A stretch of DNA of 64,000 nt from Sanghuangporus weigelae (taxonomy: Eukaryota > Basidiomycota > Agaricomycetes > Hymenochaetales > Hymenochaetaceae), in the NCBI GenBank assembly GCA_033182465.1, contig CP137327.1:992001-1056000 (forward strand). The letters are read 5' to 3'. Made by a program: the position numbers and the translations under genes. Each line of letters begins with the position of its first letter. The first letter of the stretch is position 1. Below, in pieces: positions 1 through 11,695 of this stretch. The notes below the pieces were generated by a model that was not told the origin of the DNA, made no database searches, and worked only from the letters and a program-made list of their open reading frames with translations.

Positions 1-3000
1 GACTCTCTTCAGAGACGACCCGAACGCAGTCGCCGAGGACCTCTATCAAGGCATCGACTTGCAGTCTCTCAAGCACGCGAAGGGCAAGAACTCGCACATC
101 GTGCTCGTCCCGCAACCCTCGGATGACCCCGACGACCCGCTTAATTGGTCCCGGGCGAAGAAACATACGGTATTTTTTGTCTTGTAGGTTTTTCTTTTTT
201 CACATTTTTGGTGAATTCTTTATTTTGTTGCGGATGGCATGTTTATTTGGCTTTCGTTTTACCAGGGTATATGGAAGTAAGCTCCTCTACAGCATGTCTC
301 TTAGTCCCAACTCAACTCTTATCGACTGACACACTCAGCCGTCGTAGTCGGAGTTCTCGTTCGTACCTCCTTCTTTCTATCCTTCAGTCCGTTAACTCAA
401 GTATCTCCGTACGATAACAACATCACAGGGGCCCCTCGTCTCCGCGCATATAGTCACTATGGCGGCGGAGTTCGACCGTTCTGTGCAGGCTATCTCGCGC
501 GCTCTAGGCTCAGCGCTCGTCCTGTCCCTTGCATTCGCTACTATTTTTTGGTCCGTTTCCAGTATCAAGCTGGGAAAGCGGCCCGTAAGTCTCCATTTTC
601 CTGTTTCCTAGAAAGGTTTTCTTGGATCCTCCGGGTCTAAGCTAGGCCTTCTTTCAATTTTGGGTTTGCTGAATTGATTCTTGCGGGCAGGTCTTCCTGG
701 CCAGTACCCTCTTGATGTTCGCTGGTTCGATGGTTGCTTCCTACAGTTAGTGATCCCGCTTTGGATAATTATTTTATTTTGATACTGATGCTCTGGGTTT
801 GTATCTCATCAGCGAAGAATTATAACATGTTACTCGGTAAATTCTATCAACCTGAGAGCACCCTAAATCCACCTAACACTCGACAAGGTTCGCGAATCCT
901 GCAAGGAATAGGGCAAGCTGTCCTTGAATTCCTCGTCGGGTATGTCACCCTACTTCACATCACATCGGTATCAATGTAACTCACACCACGCATTCCTTGT
1001 GTCAGGTCTTCTATCTCTGATATATACTTTTTACATGAGGTGAGGGTATTTATATAAGAGAAGTTCACGGAGATTATAATTTTGCACTTGCAACAGCGTG
1101 GTATCCCGGTAGCTTTGTGTATGGTCTTCTATTCTTTTTGGATTACTTTGACACTGACAGCCGATATTTAGGGAATCTCGCGCTGCTTAATGGGATCAAC
1201 ATCACACCGTGAGTCTGAATTACACGATTCGTGTACATGTTCTTCAGTTGGCTTAACACGTACATACAGTCCGATCGCTGGGCAAGTCATCATTCACAAA
1301 GGCTGGCGCTATGCTTTCAAGATGTTCTCCATCTCAGCCGGTCTTCTCTTCATTTTACAATTCTTCCTCGGCACGTCTTCGATCCGCAAAACAACTATTA
1401 AATTGACAATTCTTCTCATTCTGCTTCCCTTGTATAGTACCCGAGACGACTTATCACCGCGAGGTCCTTCCTAACCTCAGCAGAACACAGACAGGTTCCA
1501 TGGAAAAAGGAAGTACAGAGAAAGTTGGCTCTGAAAAACGCGTCGAGGAAGCTCGCGAAGACGTCATCAGCGTTCCGCGTAAGAAGACTTATCTCGAGGA
1601 ATTGTCAGTTTACAATGGAGTTTACCCGACGAAGGCATCTGTACCGGCTTTGCTTGTCCGACCTTTTATCTCGTGTTTGACGCCGGTGTCTCTGTGGGCG
1701 GATTTAATCTATGGTGTGGCTATTACATGGCTTGTGTTGATTGCGACGAGCGTCGCGCAGTTGTTCTCCGCTCCTCGTGAGTTGTTCGACTTGGCCGGGT
1801 TTGAAAGTGTGCGGGCTAACAGTTTGCCAGCATATAACTTTGAGACGGATGAGATCGGCTTGACGTACAGTAAGTGAATTACAATTCCCCATATTCCAAA
1901 TACTCAACAATCATAATGCCTCTAATAGTGTCTCCATTCATCTGTGCCTGCCTCGCCGCACTCCTCTGCGGACCCTTGACCGACTACGTCGCCAAGCGTT
2001 TCAGTCTAATAAACCACGGTGAGAACTCATTCTCTTCTCATCACGCCTTCCCTCCTTTTCCTTCAAAATGGGAAATTCAGACCCACTGATTATTCGTCTC
2101 GTCTCGTTTTTTTGTACTGAATTTCATTTCGTCAGGTACTTTCGAGCCTGAATACCGTCTTGTCCTGGTCGCTTTCTATGCCGTCTTCGCGTGTATGGGG
2201 TTCTTCGGATGGGGGTGCGCACTATTTCACGACATTTCTTATCCCCTTCTCAATACTTAACTGATTTTTATAGTATTTCCGCACACGTGCACGATCCCTG
2301 GATCGGTCCCGTCATTTTCTTCGGTTTGATCAACTTTGGTAAGCAGCCTAACTTAGCTGTTGAGCTCAGATACGTTCGTTTGCTAATGGCTCTTGTTACC
2401 TGGGCTATTTCGAATTTCGTTAGGTGTGACGATTGGATGTTCTGCAGCAATTGGTTATGTCGTCGACTCGCATCGTCAGTCATCTGATTCGGCTTTGGGT
2501 GGTGTCATCTTGTACGTTTTTCCCTTATTCTCTTACTAGCGTTTTCAATTAACTGCCGGTTTTTCCTTAATTCATGAAGTTTCAAGAACATGTACGCGAG
2601 CAAGCCTTTTCCGTTCTTATCGGTGCCGACTAGCTAACGCCCTGAATATTTGTTGTAGATTCTCGTTCATCATCACGTTCATCATCAACGAGTAAGTATA
2701 GTTTCCTTGTTCTACTTACTTTTCATATGGATGTGTTTATGCCGATGCTGATTGGAATTTATAGTTGGTTCGAAGCCCGGGGTGTCTTGAACGTGTTCTG
2801 TATCGTTGGTGGTATAACGATGTTCACGAGTTTGCTCACCATCCGTACGAGTCTAAATCATGCACGCGTCTTGATCCAAGCCTGATCTCTTTATTCCTTT
2901 TCATAGCAATGTACATTTGTGAGTATAATCTTCGATTGTCTGGACCGTACGAGTGATTTTGACTGAATATAATATTAGACGGCAAACGCGCACGATCATG

Positions 3001-3055
3001 GATCCATCGGAGGCTCAAATTCGACGACGACGAATTGACGGCTGTAGCTCATTGA
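1..3055 (+). CDS. Hol1-like MFS transporter (DHA1 type), 5' end outside window
   Basis: Membrane transporter of the major facilitator superfamily, most like the fungal Hol1/DHA1 group (cations, polyamines or drugs; the substrate cannot be told from sequence). Reading starts in frame inside the N-terminal tail, which carries the group's DPDDPLNWS motif just before the first membrane segment. About a dozen short introns split the gene. Landmarks in order are a TM2 exon at about 433-583 ending in GKRPV, an RILQGIGQA exon near 893-940, the VPETTYHRE motif closing the first six-helix half (about 1438-1465), a charged central loop, KTYLEEL near 1590, AYNFETDEIG near 1830, FEPEYRLVLV near 2150, and a basic C-terminus ending in ELTAVAH at 3055. 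I see no break in the coding exons. Its 3' half is duplicated as a relic at 11696-13200. Exact exon edges are only partly resolved. Confidence 0.85.
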
Positions 3056-4321
3056 GGGTAAAATATCGAGAATTGGTTGTTATACGTTTATATTTGTCCA
3101 CTTTGATATTTTGTATTACTATGAACACGACTATAAATGTGCATACGTGGTTACGAATGTTACACATTACATAGTATGAAGTCAAAAGGCTGTAGCTCCG
3201 TCTTTCCAAACTTGATCTCCCTTGACCCGGGGATTTATATGTTAATGAACTGAATAATTTACTTCTAAAACTCTATCTTTGAGACGTTCCTCAGCTAACA
3301 AAGCAAAGGAATACGGTAGGGGAGACGCCAAACGGATGAAGAATTTGTGAATTTTTTATTTAGTAAACTAGGGACGAGAAAGGTAAGTCGTTTGCTCCGA
3401 AAATTTCCATTCAGAACGTTTCGTCTATTTCGTCCCTGATCAACGTCGTTGGTGGCTCACGCCATTGCCGAACTCTCATATCCGTCTTGTGACTTTCCAG
3501 CTTTCTCCAGCTTTCTGGACAAGTTGAGCTCCCAAAATAACTTGAGTCCAGCAGCAGCAGTAACGTTTAGGGCATTATGTAATCCAGGATATTACCCCTT
3601 TTTTTATTGCCACCCGCCTGTCAGCAACCTTTGTTTTGGCTGTGTATATACTACGTGGCGTTCATGCATGCATACACGAACCACAACCTCTTTTAGAATA
3701 CCCGTCCTGGTCCTATCCTATCTTAAGACATCAGCGCGTTCATATTCGGCATCGGATGTCATGCGTTGTTGTGTTTCACATCGAGCGACGTCGTGAAGAG
3801 CTGCTTTCATCCTTATTCTTACTACCCGCTTGGCTGTATTCGACTTTCATTTCATTTCATATTCTGCCACGAGCCGTCGGATCTTCATTCATTCACTCAC
3901 TCACTCACTCATCACCCTTCATTTTCTTGGTCCATCATCACGCTTGGGCTACGCCACGTTGAGAAAGCACGAGCGGGAAAGTGCTCGTGGTTGCGTTTAG
4001 GCCTTTGCTTCTTTCGCTTGCCTTGCGACCGCAGTCGCGTCGCCTTTGTTTCTGAACCAGCCGCTCGCCGCCTCGGTGCTAGGGTTCTCTGTTCGAGGCG
4101 GAGAAGCTAAATAGCGCGAAGATATAAGCCTGAGCTTCTTCCGTGCCACGTTTCCTTGGCCATCTGCTTGCCTGCTTGCCTCTCTGTCTTACTGCCTGTC
4201 GTCCTTCCTTTACCTCATTGGTCATCCTTTGAGGAAGACCTGTTACTGCTTTTGTCTGGCTGACGTACCGCGGTGGAAACTGAGTTGCCAGAGTTGGAGT
4301 GTTGGATTCGGATTCGAATAT
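3056..4321. other. Intergenic stretch, no supported gene
   Basis: About 1.27 kb between the transporter stop and the next likely start. It holds pyrimidine-rich tracts and short direct repeats (for example a cactcactcact run near 3895-3910 and tgcttgcctgc near 4165-4180). Open frames up to about 115 codons occur on the plus strand but show no protein-like composition or family motif. It probably holds the transporter terminator and the promoter or leader of the gene starting at 4322. Confidence 0.5.
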
Positions 4322-5149
4322 ATGGACGCTGTTCTAGACAGAGCGTACGTATTTCCAAATCGCGTTTGAATAGAAGTTTACATCGGAGCATTAACATTTT
4401 GATGGGTTTACCGTAGGTTGTCGTTGCGTGGCGTAATAGGCGTCCTTGTCCTCAAGCGCGATTCATGGTTGACTATTGCGAGTGAGTTGTTATAATAGTT
4501 GCTATTCACGACGTAAATTTCTAATCGTAAATGAATGCTTGTTCTTTGTGGCGTTTGGCTTCAAAGGCCGTGGTGCGCTGAACGCTAGCGACGCGCCTAC
4601 AATTGAGCGGCTCTTGTCCTGGATGGACGATGAGATTGATTCGACGGGCTCGATTCCTTGGATGGGCGGCGAAGGCGGGAGGTAAGCAGATCCTCTTTAT
4701 TCAACTCATCTATTCGGATCACTAGCTCGACCACTGAAAAAAATATCGATCTCAGATGTATACACTTCCACTTTGCAGAAACGCACACCCTCATCCTCCT
4801 CCGACAATATCCCCAACCTCGAGATTGTGGCACGAGTAGCACCATCAACGAACAACATCTCCACCCCTCCCAGACACCCGGGCCCGCATCACCTCACACA
4901 CCGAGCAGCGCCGGCGGGTTCGCCTCAAGTCTGCACGCAGGGCTCAGCGGGCTGAGCTTCTCCCCGCGTCTCGGCGCACCGCGCATGCGATTTGGGTGGT
5001 CCCGCTCCTCGACTGAGAGTCATGTCACGAACGCCAGCAGCGTCGTCGCGAATGAGAATGGCTTGCGAGTGGGCTCGGCGAGCTTATTTGACCCTTCGAG
5101 GAGCGTCGAGTCTGCTGGGAACGTCCATAGACCGAGCTCCTGGTGCTGA
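4322..5149 (+). CDS. Hypothetical protein, 198 residues, possible LAMTOR5/roadblock-like N-terminus
   Basis: Four exons join in frame: 4322-4344, 4417-4481, 4567-4681 and 4756-5149, giving 198 codons plus stop with GT-AG introns of 71-85 nt. The first 90 residues look like a small alpha/beta domain: a strand RGVIGVLVL, then TIASRGALNASDA, a helix ERLLSWMDDEID, and another strand pair around HFHFAETHTLILLR. The order resembles the short roadblock-like subunit LAMTOR5 of the Ragulator complex, which docks Rag GTPases on the lysosome, but this rests only on a weak GVL..ASRGALN pattern. The last 100 residues are Ser/Gly/Pro-rich and probably disordered, and end in SSWC. An alternative acceptor at about 4780 opens a different frame that stops early, so I prefer the acceptor at 4755. 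The gene model is fairly sound; the function is uncertain. Confidence 0.55.
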
Positions 5150-5839
5150 GACTTCATATCCTTTCCTTCGAGTTGTGGTTAATGTTGTATTGGTATTGTT
5201 AGTTTGATATGCTATGTTCGAATTGACTTTAATCCTCGTCCCTAGTTCCGCCTTTTCCTCTTGTTCTACTTCTTACTTCGCTTTCCCTAGCACTGGATAC
5301 ATTCTACGAGAACAACATGTATTTTATTAACATTTTGCCATCTCCTCCACACGTCAACAACTGACATCAACTCCAATCACAACAGGAAGGGCTTCTAACA
5401 AACAAATCACCACTGCTACAAATGACAGACAGACAGGCTTTCAATGACCTATGACTTGATCTTTCAACTGATAATGAAGAAGAAAAAGAAAGGGAAGAGG
5501 TGGAAAGAGGTTGGATTGGATGGAGGGGAACGGAACAACACACGTGCAGTGGGTACATTACACGACACGAACACGAGAGGACGATGCATTGTACATGCAG
5601 CACAGACACAGACACTGAGAGAACAGTACTAGTGAAACGTAGACGCGTAAACAAGGACAAGGACAAGTTGTGGACACAGTCGCATCGCACTTGAAATAGA
5701 GACACGGACGGAACCAATTAATATTGGCATTGGCCGAAACCTGCAGAAAAACTAAGTTTAAAAGTAAAAGTGTGGGAACCAATCACGTTTTAGCAAAGAG
5801 GAGACATGTTGACGTGGGAACAAAAACTAACAAGGAAAA
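5150..5839. other. Convergent 3' flanks of two genes
   Basis: 690 bases between two convergent genes. Open frames here lack coding character. An A/G-rich stretch (about 5470-5520) and several CACACGTG/ACACGAAC-like runs are visible. I see nothing that suggests an extra gene; it probably contains the 3' untranslated regions of both neighbours. Confidence 0.5.
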
Positions 5840-6729
5840 TTAAGCTCCCTTAGGGGCCTCCTTCCAGGAAATGGCCTGTTGGTAGTAACAAAGGTCGAGT
5901 CAGAACAACAAAATAATCTTGTTGGGAGGAAATTTTGTTTTTACCTGTTCCTCGCCCATGGCGGAGACGATGGTGACAAGGAGATCTTTGCCCGCGTCGA
6001 AGTTCTCCTGGATTTCCTTGCCCATGTCGCCCTCAGGCAGCTTGACGTCGTCCTTCGGGGTGCCGTCCGCGGTCATCAAGTTGAGGAAGTCGTCATCGAT
6101 GTTGACCTACCGAGAAAAGAACGCGTTTGTGCGCCACAGTGAGTATTCTTTTACGTACTGGCCAGAACAAGGCTGTGCGGGGCGCTTACGAGCTGGTATT
6201 CCTCACGCTTGACGTTCGGGACGTCCATGTTGTGAGTGGAGGGGGAGATATCCTCCTGTTATCACTATAAGTCATTTATCTGAGGAATGCGCAGCATGAG
6301 TGCTACGCACCAGCTTCTTTTGGGTGAAAATCTGTGCGGCGATAGATAGTTAGCGATATAGGAGTGAACAGTCAAAAAAAAAAATGAGGCACATACATCA
6401 ATACCGACCAAGTGGACCTTGGCGTGACCGTGCTTTCCGGTCTTGGAGGTGGACATGTCGACGATCTTGCACGGGCGGCCTGATTGGACATGAGTCAGAA
6501 AAGATAGTGAGCGCGCATATAGTGAGGAGGGGGTCACGCACCCTTGATGACGACGAAGCCGTTCTTGCGAAGAGCAGAGCATTGCGTCGGGAAGGTCAAG
6601 GACGCCCCCGCGGATGCCTAATGAAATTGAAGTTGATCAGATTTGATGTCTGGACTGGATCGATGCGAGCGGGATGGTGCGGCGACATACCTGCTCAAAG
6701 GTGTGGTTGTGCTGCTCATCGTCAGACAT
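5840..6729 (-). CDS. Translation factor eIF5A
   Basis: Eukaryotic translation factor 5A, which binds between the ribosomal P and E sites and relieves stalls during elongation and termination. The protein starts [12 protein letters not shown] (exon 6691-6729), continues [19 protein letters not shown] (6542-6617), then the exon with [20 protein letters not shown], a very short [16 protein letters not shown] segment, and the C-terminal OB-fold with [18 protein letters not shown], ending SWKEAPKGA at 5840. The lysine in GKHGHAK is the site converted to hypusine by deoxyhypusine synthase and hydroxylase, and the loop is fully conserved. Length is about 158 residues, normal for the family. At least four introns interrupt it. 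It is divergent from the Def1 gene with 280 bases between start codons. Confidence 0.96.
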
Positions 6730-7009
6730 GATGAAAAAAGACGCAAATATTTATTTATTCTAAAGAAAGTGAAGAAATAAAGGACGACGATATGCGTCGA
6801 GTCGTGAGTGAGTAGCAGAGTAGGAGAGAGAGCAGGCTCAGAGGGCGGAGAGGCGAGGAGAGGGCAGGGCAACACAGTCAATCGATCGTATCAGTTTTTA
6901 GTATGACTAAGCAGGTCCTTTCCCACGACTCGTAAATCACCCAGAAAATGGCAATATTTTTGGTCGTGGACTCATCTCATTCCATCGTCTTCCCTCCATC
7001 TCGCCCCAA
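6730..7009. promoter_or_regulatory. Shared divergent promoter region of eIF5A and Def1
   Basis: 280 bases separate the two start codons, so both promoters and 5' leaders must lie here. The eIF5A side has A/T-rich sequence (6735-6780) and the Def1 side has pyrimidine-rich patches (TCATCTCATTCC, about 6970-7005), common just upstream of fungal start codons. No TATA box or named operator can be assigned. Confidence 0.5.
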
Positions 7010-10000
7010 ATGGCCTCCTACAAGTCCTCAAACTTCCGTCGCAACCATGACAATGTCGAAGCACCCACAGAGCGTGGCATTGCAAAGGTTCGCCAGCTCC
7101 AGGAGATGTTCCCGTCCTGGTCAGACGACGGTGCGTGCAATCCACCAGAAAGGACGCGTAACATCCACGTTTTTCTCATCCATCCCTCGCAGACCTCAAG
7201 TCACTGCTCCAAGAAGTAAATTACGACGTCGAACTCGCAGCTACGCGCATCAGCGAAGGTACGTCCTCGTCGTGCTGCGATTTTGTGGGAGAAAAAAAGG
7301 GGAGAGAAAATTATGACGGATTGCTCAACCGATCTCCTTTCTAGGACACGCCGAGCAATGGGGCGCGGTCACTCGTAAAAAGGACAAGCGTGCGGCAGCA
7401 GCAGCAGCCTCTTCTGCTCCGGCAAGCAGCGACAGAGGCAGCTCTCGTGCTGCGAGAGGAGGGCGCGGTGGTGCGCGTGGAGGACGGGGTGGCGGCGGAC
7501 GCGGCGTCGGTCGAGGCGGTCATCGCGAGACCAACGGGCATCACGCGCCCTCTCCCGCGCCGCGGGCATCCAGCTCGAGTGCTCAGGCCACGTCTGCTTC
7601 TGCTGCCGGAACGGCTGATGCCGCGACGTCGACTGATTGGTCGAAGGCGGATGGTGATTCTGACCCATTTACCACTTCCGGATGGGGTGATGCCGGTGAC
7701 TGGCCTTCAAGCTCCAACGCGAACGTTGAGGCATCTTCGACTCCTAGCCACGGAAAGGCAGATGAAGTACCGACTGCTAAGGTGAATGGAGCCGCGGCAA
7801 CGTCGGCTGAGGCGAAGCCGCAGGCACCTTCCCCTGCTCCCGCTCCGGCTGCTGTTCCAGTTGCAAGGCCGGCAGCCAAGACTCCCGGAACAACAAAGAT
7901 GTCCTGGGCACAGATTGCTCGGTTCGTAAATTTCTCTCGTTTGAGAAAATGCTATTCTAAAACTTTATATAGACCTCATGAGAAGCCCAAGGTCGCAGCA
8001 TCACCTGCGCCTGCTCCACCTCCCGCGGTTGCAACATCAACTCAGCTTCCCGTTCCTGCACCGGCACCGGCTCCAGTCCCAGCTTCCGAGCCTATTACTG
8101 CGCCTCCTGAACCCGATGAACGACCTCAACCAGAGGCAGATGGTTGGGAAGAGCCAACAACAGCTCAAGCTCCAACTTGGGACGATGAACCTTCAAATCA
8201 ACCAACAGTCAAGGCCACTGCGGATGGGTGGATCACTTCCGTTTCCAGTCAGAATGAAGTGAAACCCGAGCCAGCACATGCAGAGCCGTTTCAGCCGTCA
8301 CCACCTAAACAATCGGAGCCTGAACTTGAGCGTATTCAAGCGCCTTCTGCGTTCCCCGCACAACTTAGTCTGCAACAAAATGCCGAATCGCCGATAGTAC
8401 CTCCGGCCAAACCCTCAACGCCGGTTAGCTATGCGCGCTCCTTAAACTCGCGTGCGGGTCATCGCTTCAAGACTGATCAAGCTGTTGTTATGCCTTCTAC
8501 CTTCGGCTCCTCCGTCGAGAAACTGGGCATGCAATTTGGAAGCGTCAATTTTGGCAGCGATGATGTTGATGCGTATGTATTTTCATTTAGTGTCCAAAAG
8601 AAGAGTCTGTTGCTGATGCGTGTTTAATAGACTGGAAACTCCGGCATCTGAAGCATCTGCACCTGTCCCTTCCGCCCCGGAACCAGTACAGGAACCTCAA
8701 GTCACACGCGCTCCACCTCCGGAACCTGCACCGGCCCCGAAAGAACAAGCCCCTCTTACAACGCAGAATCTTTTCCAACAGGCCATCCCGCAGCAAGCCC
8801 AGGTACAGCAAGCCCAATCTCAGGTGCAACAGCCTTTGTCGAGCGTTCAGCAAACACCTCCTTCCTTACTTCCCTCGCAACCTTCCGCTCAATCTACTGT
8901 TTCCTCCCAAACAGCTGCAACGACTGCGGCATCGACGCCGCTCACGTCGTTTTCAGCGCAGCAGCAGACACCTTCCTCCCAGTCCTCCATCTCTCCATAT
9001 CAACAACATTCCATTCCGCAACAGACGGCAGCGCCTCAGTCCCAGGTGGCTGCTCAAAATCATTTGCAGCAACAGCACCAGCAGCAGCAATCCCAGCTGC
9101 ACCAACAGTTCTCGCACTTCCCCTCTCATCTTGATCAACCTGCGAGTTCTCAATCACCACCTCAATCGCAGCCGCTGCAACAGCAGCAGCAGCAACAACA
9201 ATCATCACTTCACCAAGGAACCGGTAGCCATGGCTCCTATTACCGTCAGCCGGAGCAGAGCTTCCAGCATGCATCAACACCGCCTGCTGGCCAGGCTCAG
9301 GAAGCGCCTTACGGCTCATTTGCACCGCTCAGCCAGCAACTCGGCTACCAGACACAAAGTTCACACCTCGGCGGCTTCGGGTCAGACCACTTCGGGTACA
9401 ACGATGCACCAAGAGTGAGTCCAGTCCATTCTGAAGCTAGAAGACAGAGTCCGAGTATTCACGAGGCGTTGAAATCGCAGGGCTTCTACGATTCGTATGC
9501 TCAGCAGTCGGCTTTCGGTGGGCGTAATGCACTGGCACATGATGATCTTGGGAAGTCCCTACCTGGCAGCCAACAGGGCTCGCAGACGGCATCTGCCCTT
9601 CCGCAGTCTGCGTCTCAAACGGGACAGCAACAGACGGGGCAGCAACCGCAGAGTGCTTCCCAACCTCAAGGTCCGACTGCAGGCCAACCCCAGGGAGGTT
9701 ACGCTCCGCTTCCGTACTTCTACAACATGTACCAGCCAGGACAGTTCTACGGTCCGCCTTATGGTTCGGGATATGGGATGGGGCAGTATGCAAATAGATA
9801 CCCACAACAGCAGCCTCCGATGTTCCAACCCGCGAACCCATCCTCCGCATCCCCTGCGAATGCGAAGGGACCGAGCTCTGTCCAACCGCAATCGAATCCG
9901 TACGCACCGGGTCTCTATGGCCAACAGCACTCGTCCTCGGCGTACGATGATGGATATGGACATCACAATCAGCTGGGTCCACAGCACAGCCAGGGCGTGG

Positions 10001-10428
10001 GTGGCCTCCCAGCAAACGACTATGGAAAGCCTTTGTATGGTGGACAGGGAATCCAGAGCTTCATGAGCCAATCTTCGACTCCAGCGCAGTTGGGTCAACG
10101 CGGTGGAGCGACGGGCACTTCGCCAGAGAACTCGTACAAGCCGTATGGACCTAGCGTTGGTGCGAAAGACGTCGGTGGTGCACCAGGTGTAGGCTCTGGG
10201 ATTGCGGGTGGCCAGGGTGCTCTTGGTCAGGCCGCGCGTGGTGGCGTGCAGCAGCCACAGCATTCTCAGTTCTACGGTACGAACCGCTTTTCATCGAACC
10301 CTGGCGCGGGTGGACCTCAGGGACAGCAAGCTACTCAACAGCAGAGCCAGGGATACCCACAAGGCGCGGCGGATAACGCCTTCTATTACCAGCGTCCGTC
10401 TCAGAATGGTCCTCCGTACTGGGGATGA
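7010..10428 (+). CDS. DEF1: RNA polymerase II degradation factor Def1-like (CUE domain, Gln-rich tail)
   Basis: Def1 promotes ubiquitylation and proteasomal removal of stalled RNA polymerase II. Five exons (7010-7130, 7193-7258, 7345-7921, 7973-8572, 8631-10428) join in frame to 1,053 residues. The N-terminal CUE ubiquitin-binding domain (about residues 18-62) has KVRQLQEMFPSWSDDDLKS and the LLQEVNYDVELAATRI helix. It is followed by EGHAEQWGAVTRKK, an RGG-like stretch (about 85-105), MSWAQIARP near 255, and a very long Gln/Ser/Pro/Tyr-rich tail. In yeast the corresponding Gln-rich tail keeps Def1 cytoplasmic until it is clipped by the proteasome and the N-terminal part enters the nucleus; this is known for the family, not shown here. 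CAG/CAA tracts (9064-9200) are slippage-prone. A short relic of the tail lies at 16970-17050. Confidence 0.88.
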
Positions 10429-10789
10429 ACGAGGGCTTCCCCTGAAATTAGCTTGCGAGAAAAAATGCTCCCCTTGACTTGTGAACTTTCCAATTTTATG
10501 TGCATATATTCCCGTGTAGTAGCAAACTCCTCGTTACCTTCAACCGATCATCTTGACGCTTCCGATTCGCTGATTCGAACTTGAGTATATGTGTCTCGAC
10601 CTAGTTTGTCCATGCTCGTCCTCTTTTCCTCACCTAATATGTTGCGTACTCTCTCTTCCTTTTCGTCTCTTCTGCTTGCTCGTCTCTCATTTCCACTCAC
10701 TCCTCTCTCACTTCTTTTTCTTTCCTTTTCCTTCTTTCCTTTTTTCCTCCTGCGCATGTACATGTACGTCTAGCATCTTGGGCCAGATG
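10429..10789. other. 3' flank of Def1 with long pyrimidine tract
   Basis: The stretch after the Def1 stop is strongly C/T-rich on the plus strand between about 10620 and 10745. No gene is supported. Homology to the upstream region of the TPR-CHAT gene at 13969 begins at about 10785. Confidence 0.5.
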
Positions 10790-11695
10790 TGAGATTGGCT
10801 TGATTGCAGCATCACTTAGCACTAATACATTGAGTGCTTCCAGAAATTGCCGGAACTGATGTCCAGTTCGAGTTCGAGGTTGAAGGACCTGTAGGAACTG
10901 ATGCTTAAGTAACAAAGTAAGGCTAAAGTTATGTTACACGCGTTATTGAAAACGACATAGGTATGTAAGTATCAACCATCATGATGAACAACCCTTCGCC
11001 CCTTACCCTTTTACCACCACCACCACCACCACCTCTTAGGAGTAGGAAGCTCATTTGGACTTCCAGTGAACTCATGTCACAATAATCCACGATTTTGAAG
11101 GATCATAGAATTGTACAAAGTACTTCTGCCTTTCCTCACCCCCTACATCGTTAAGCGCTGTTGTGATCTTGTATCTAACGACTATTAGCTTTCAGAGTTC
11201 GGGGTGCACTCCGAAAACCAGTTCTCGGAGATCCGAAAGTGTCGTTGCGATTTACTGCTTTGCATTTGGTGAAGACGAACAGGCGGACATAATAGTAATG
11301 GAGTTCACTGGCAAGTTTATTGCTACGTGGATGCTTGAATACTAATCAGGTCTCTTATAGTTCAATTATCTGGCGATTTTGAATCGCTCGTCGCTTGAGC
11401 AATTTCCTCATGGGACTGTTATAAGCAGCCTGAGATCCGAGAAGACCTTGATGCGGCCTGCGGCCATTGCTCTTCCTTTTGGACCCGATCTGAGCGATGG
11501 GGAGACAACTCGGATTTGAACAGGACAATCGAGCTTGAACGATACGTCCTTACTCTTTGTCCCGATGGACACAGTGATCGCCATAGCTCACTCCACAGTC
11601 TTTTCGTTTCCTTGCACTCTCACTTCGAGCACAACGGAAGTGTGGAGGATCTGAAGGAGTTCCTATCGTCGGCCGGAACAGAGCTTCCAGTACGC
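10790..11695 (+). pseudogene. Relic of TPR-CHAT upstream region and N-terminus (copy A)
   Basis: Diverged copy of about 13425-14380, the promoter and first codons of the TPR-CHAT gene at 13969. Shared landmarks are GAGATTGGCTTGATTG, then CATTGAGTGCTTC, an ACCATCAT..CCTTCGCCCCTTACCC block, and a decayed N-terminal coding segment (about 11380-11690) with TTTTGGACCCGA, and residues LERYVLTLCPDGHSDRHSS and HNGSVEDLKEF, the first TPR-like repeat. The start region is not open, an internal piece is missing compared with 14090-14170, and the copy stops after the first repeat, where it fuses to a Hol1-like transporter relic. It is certainly not functional as a CHAT protein. Confidence 0.8.
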
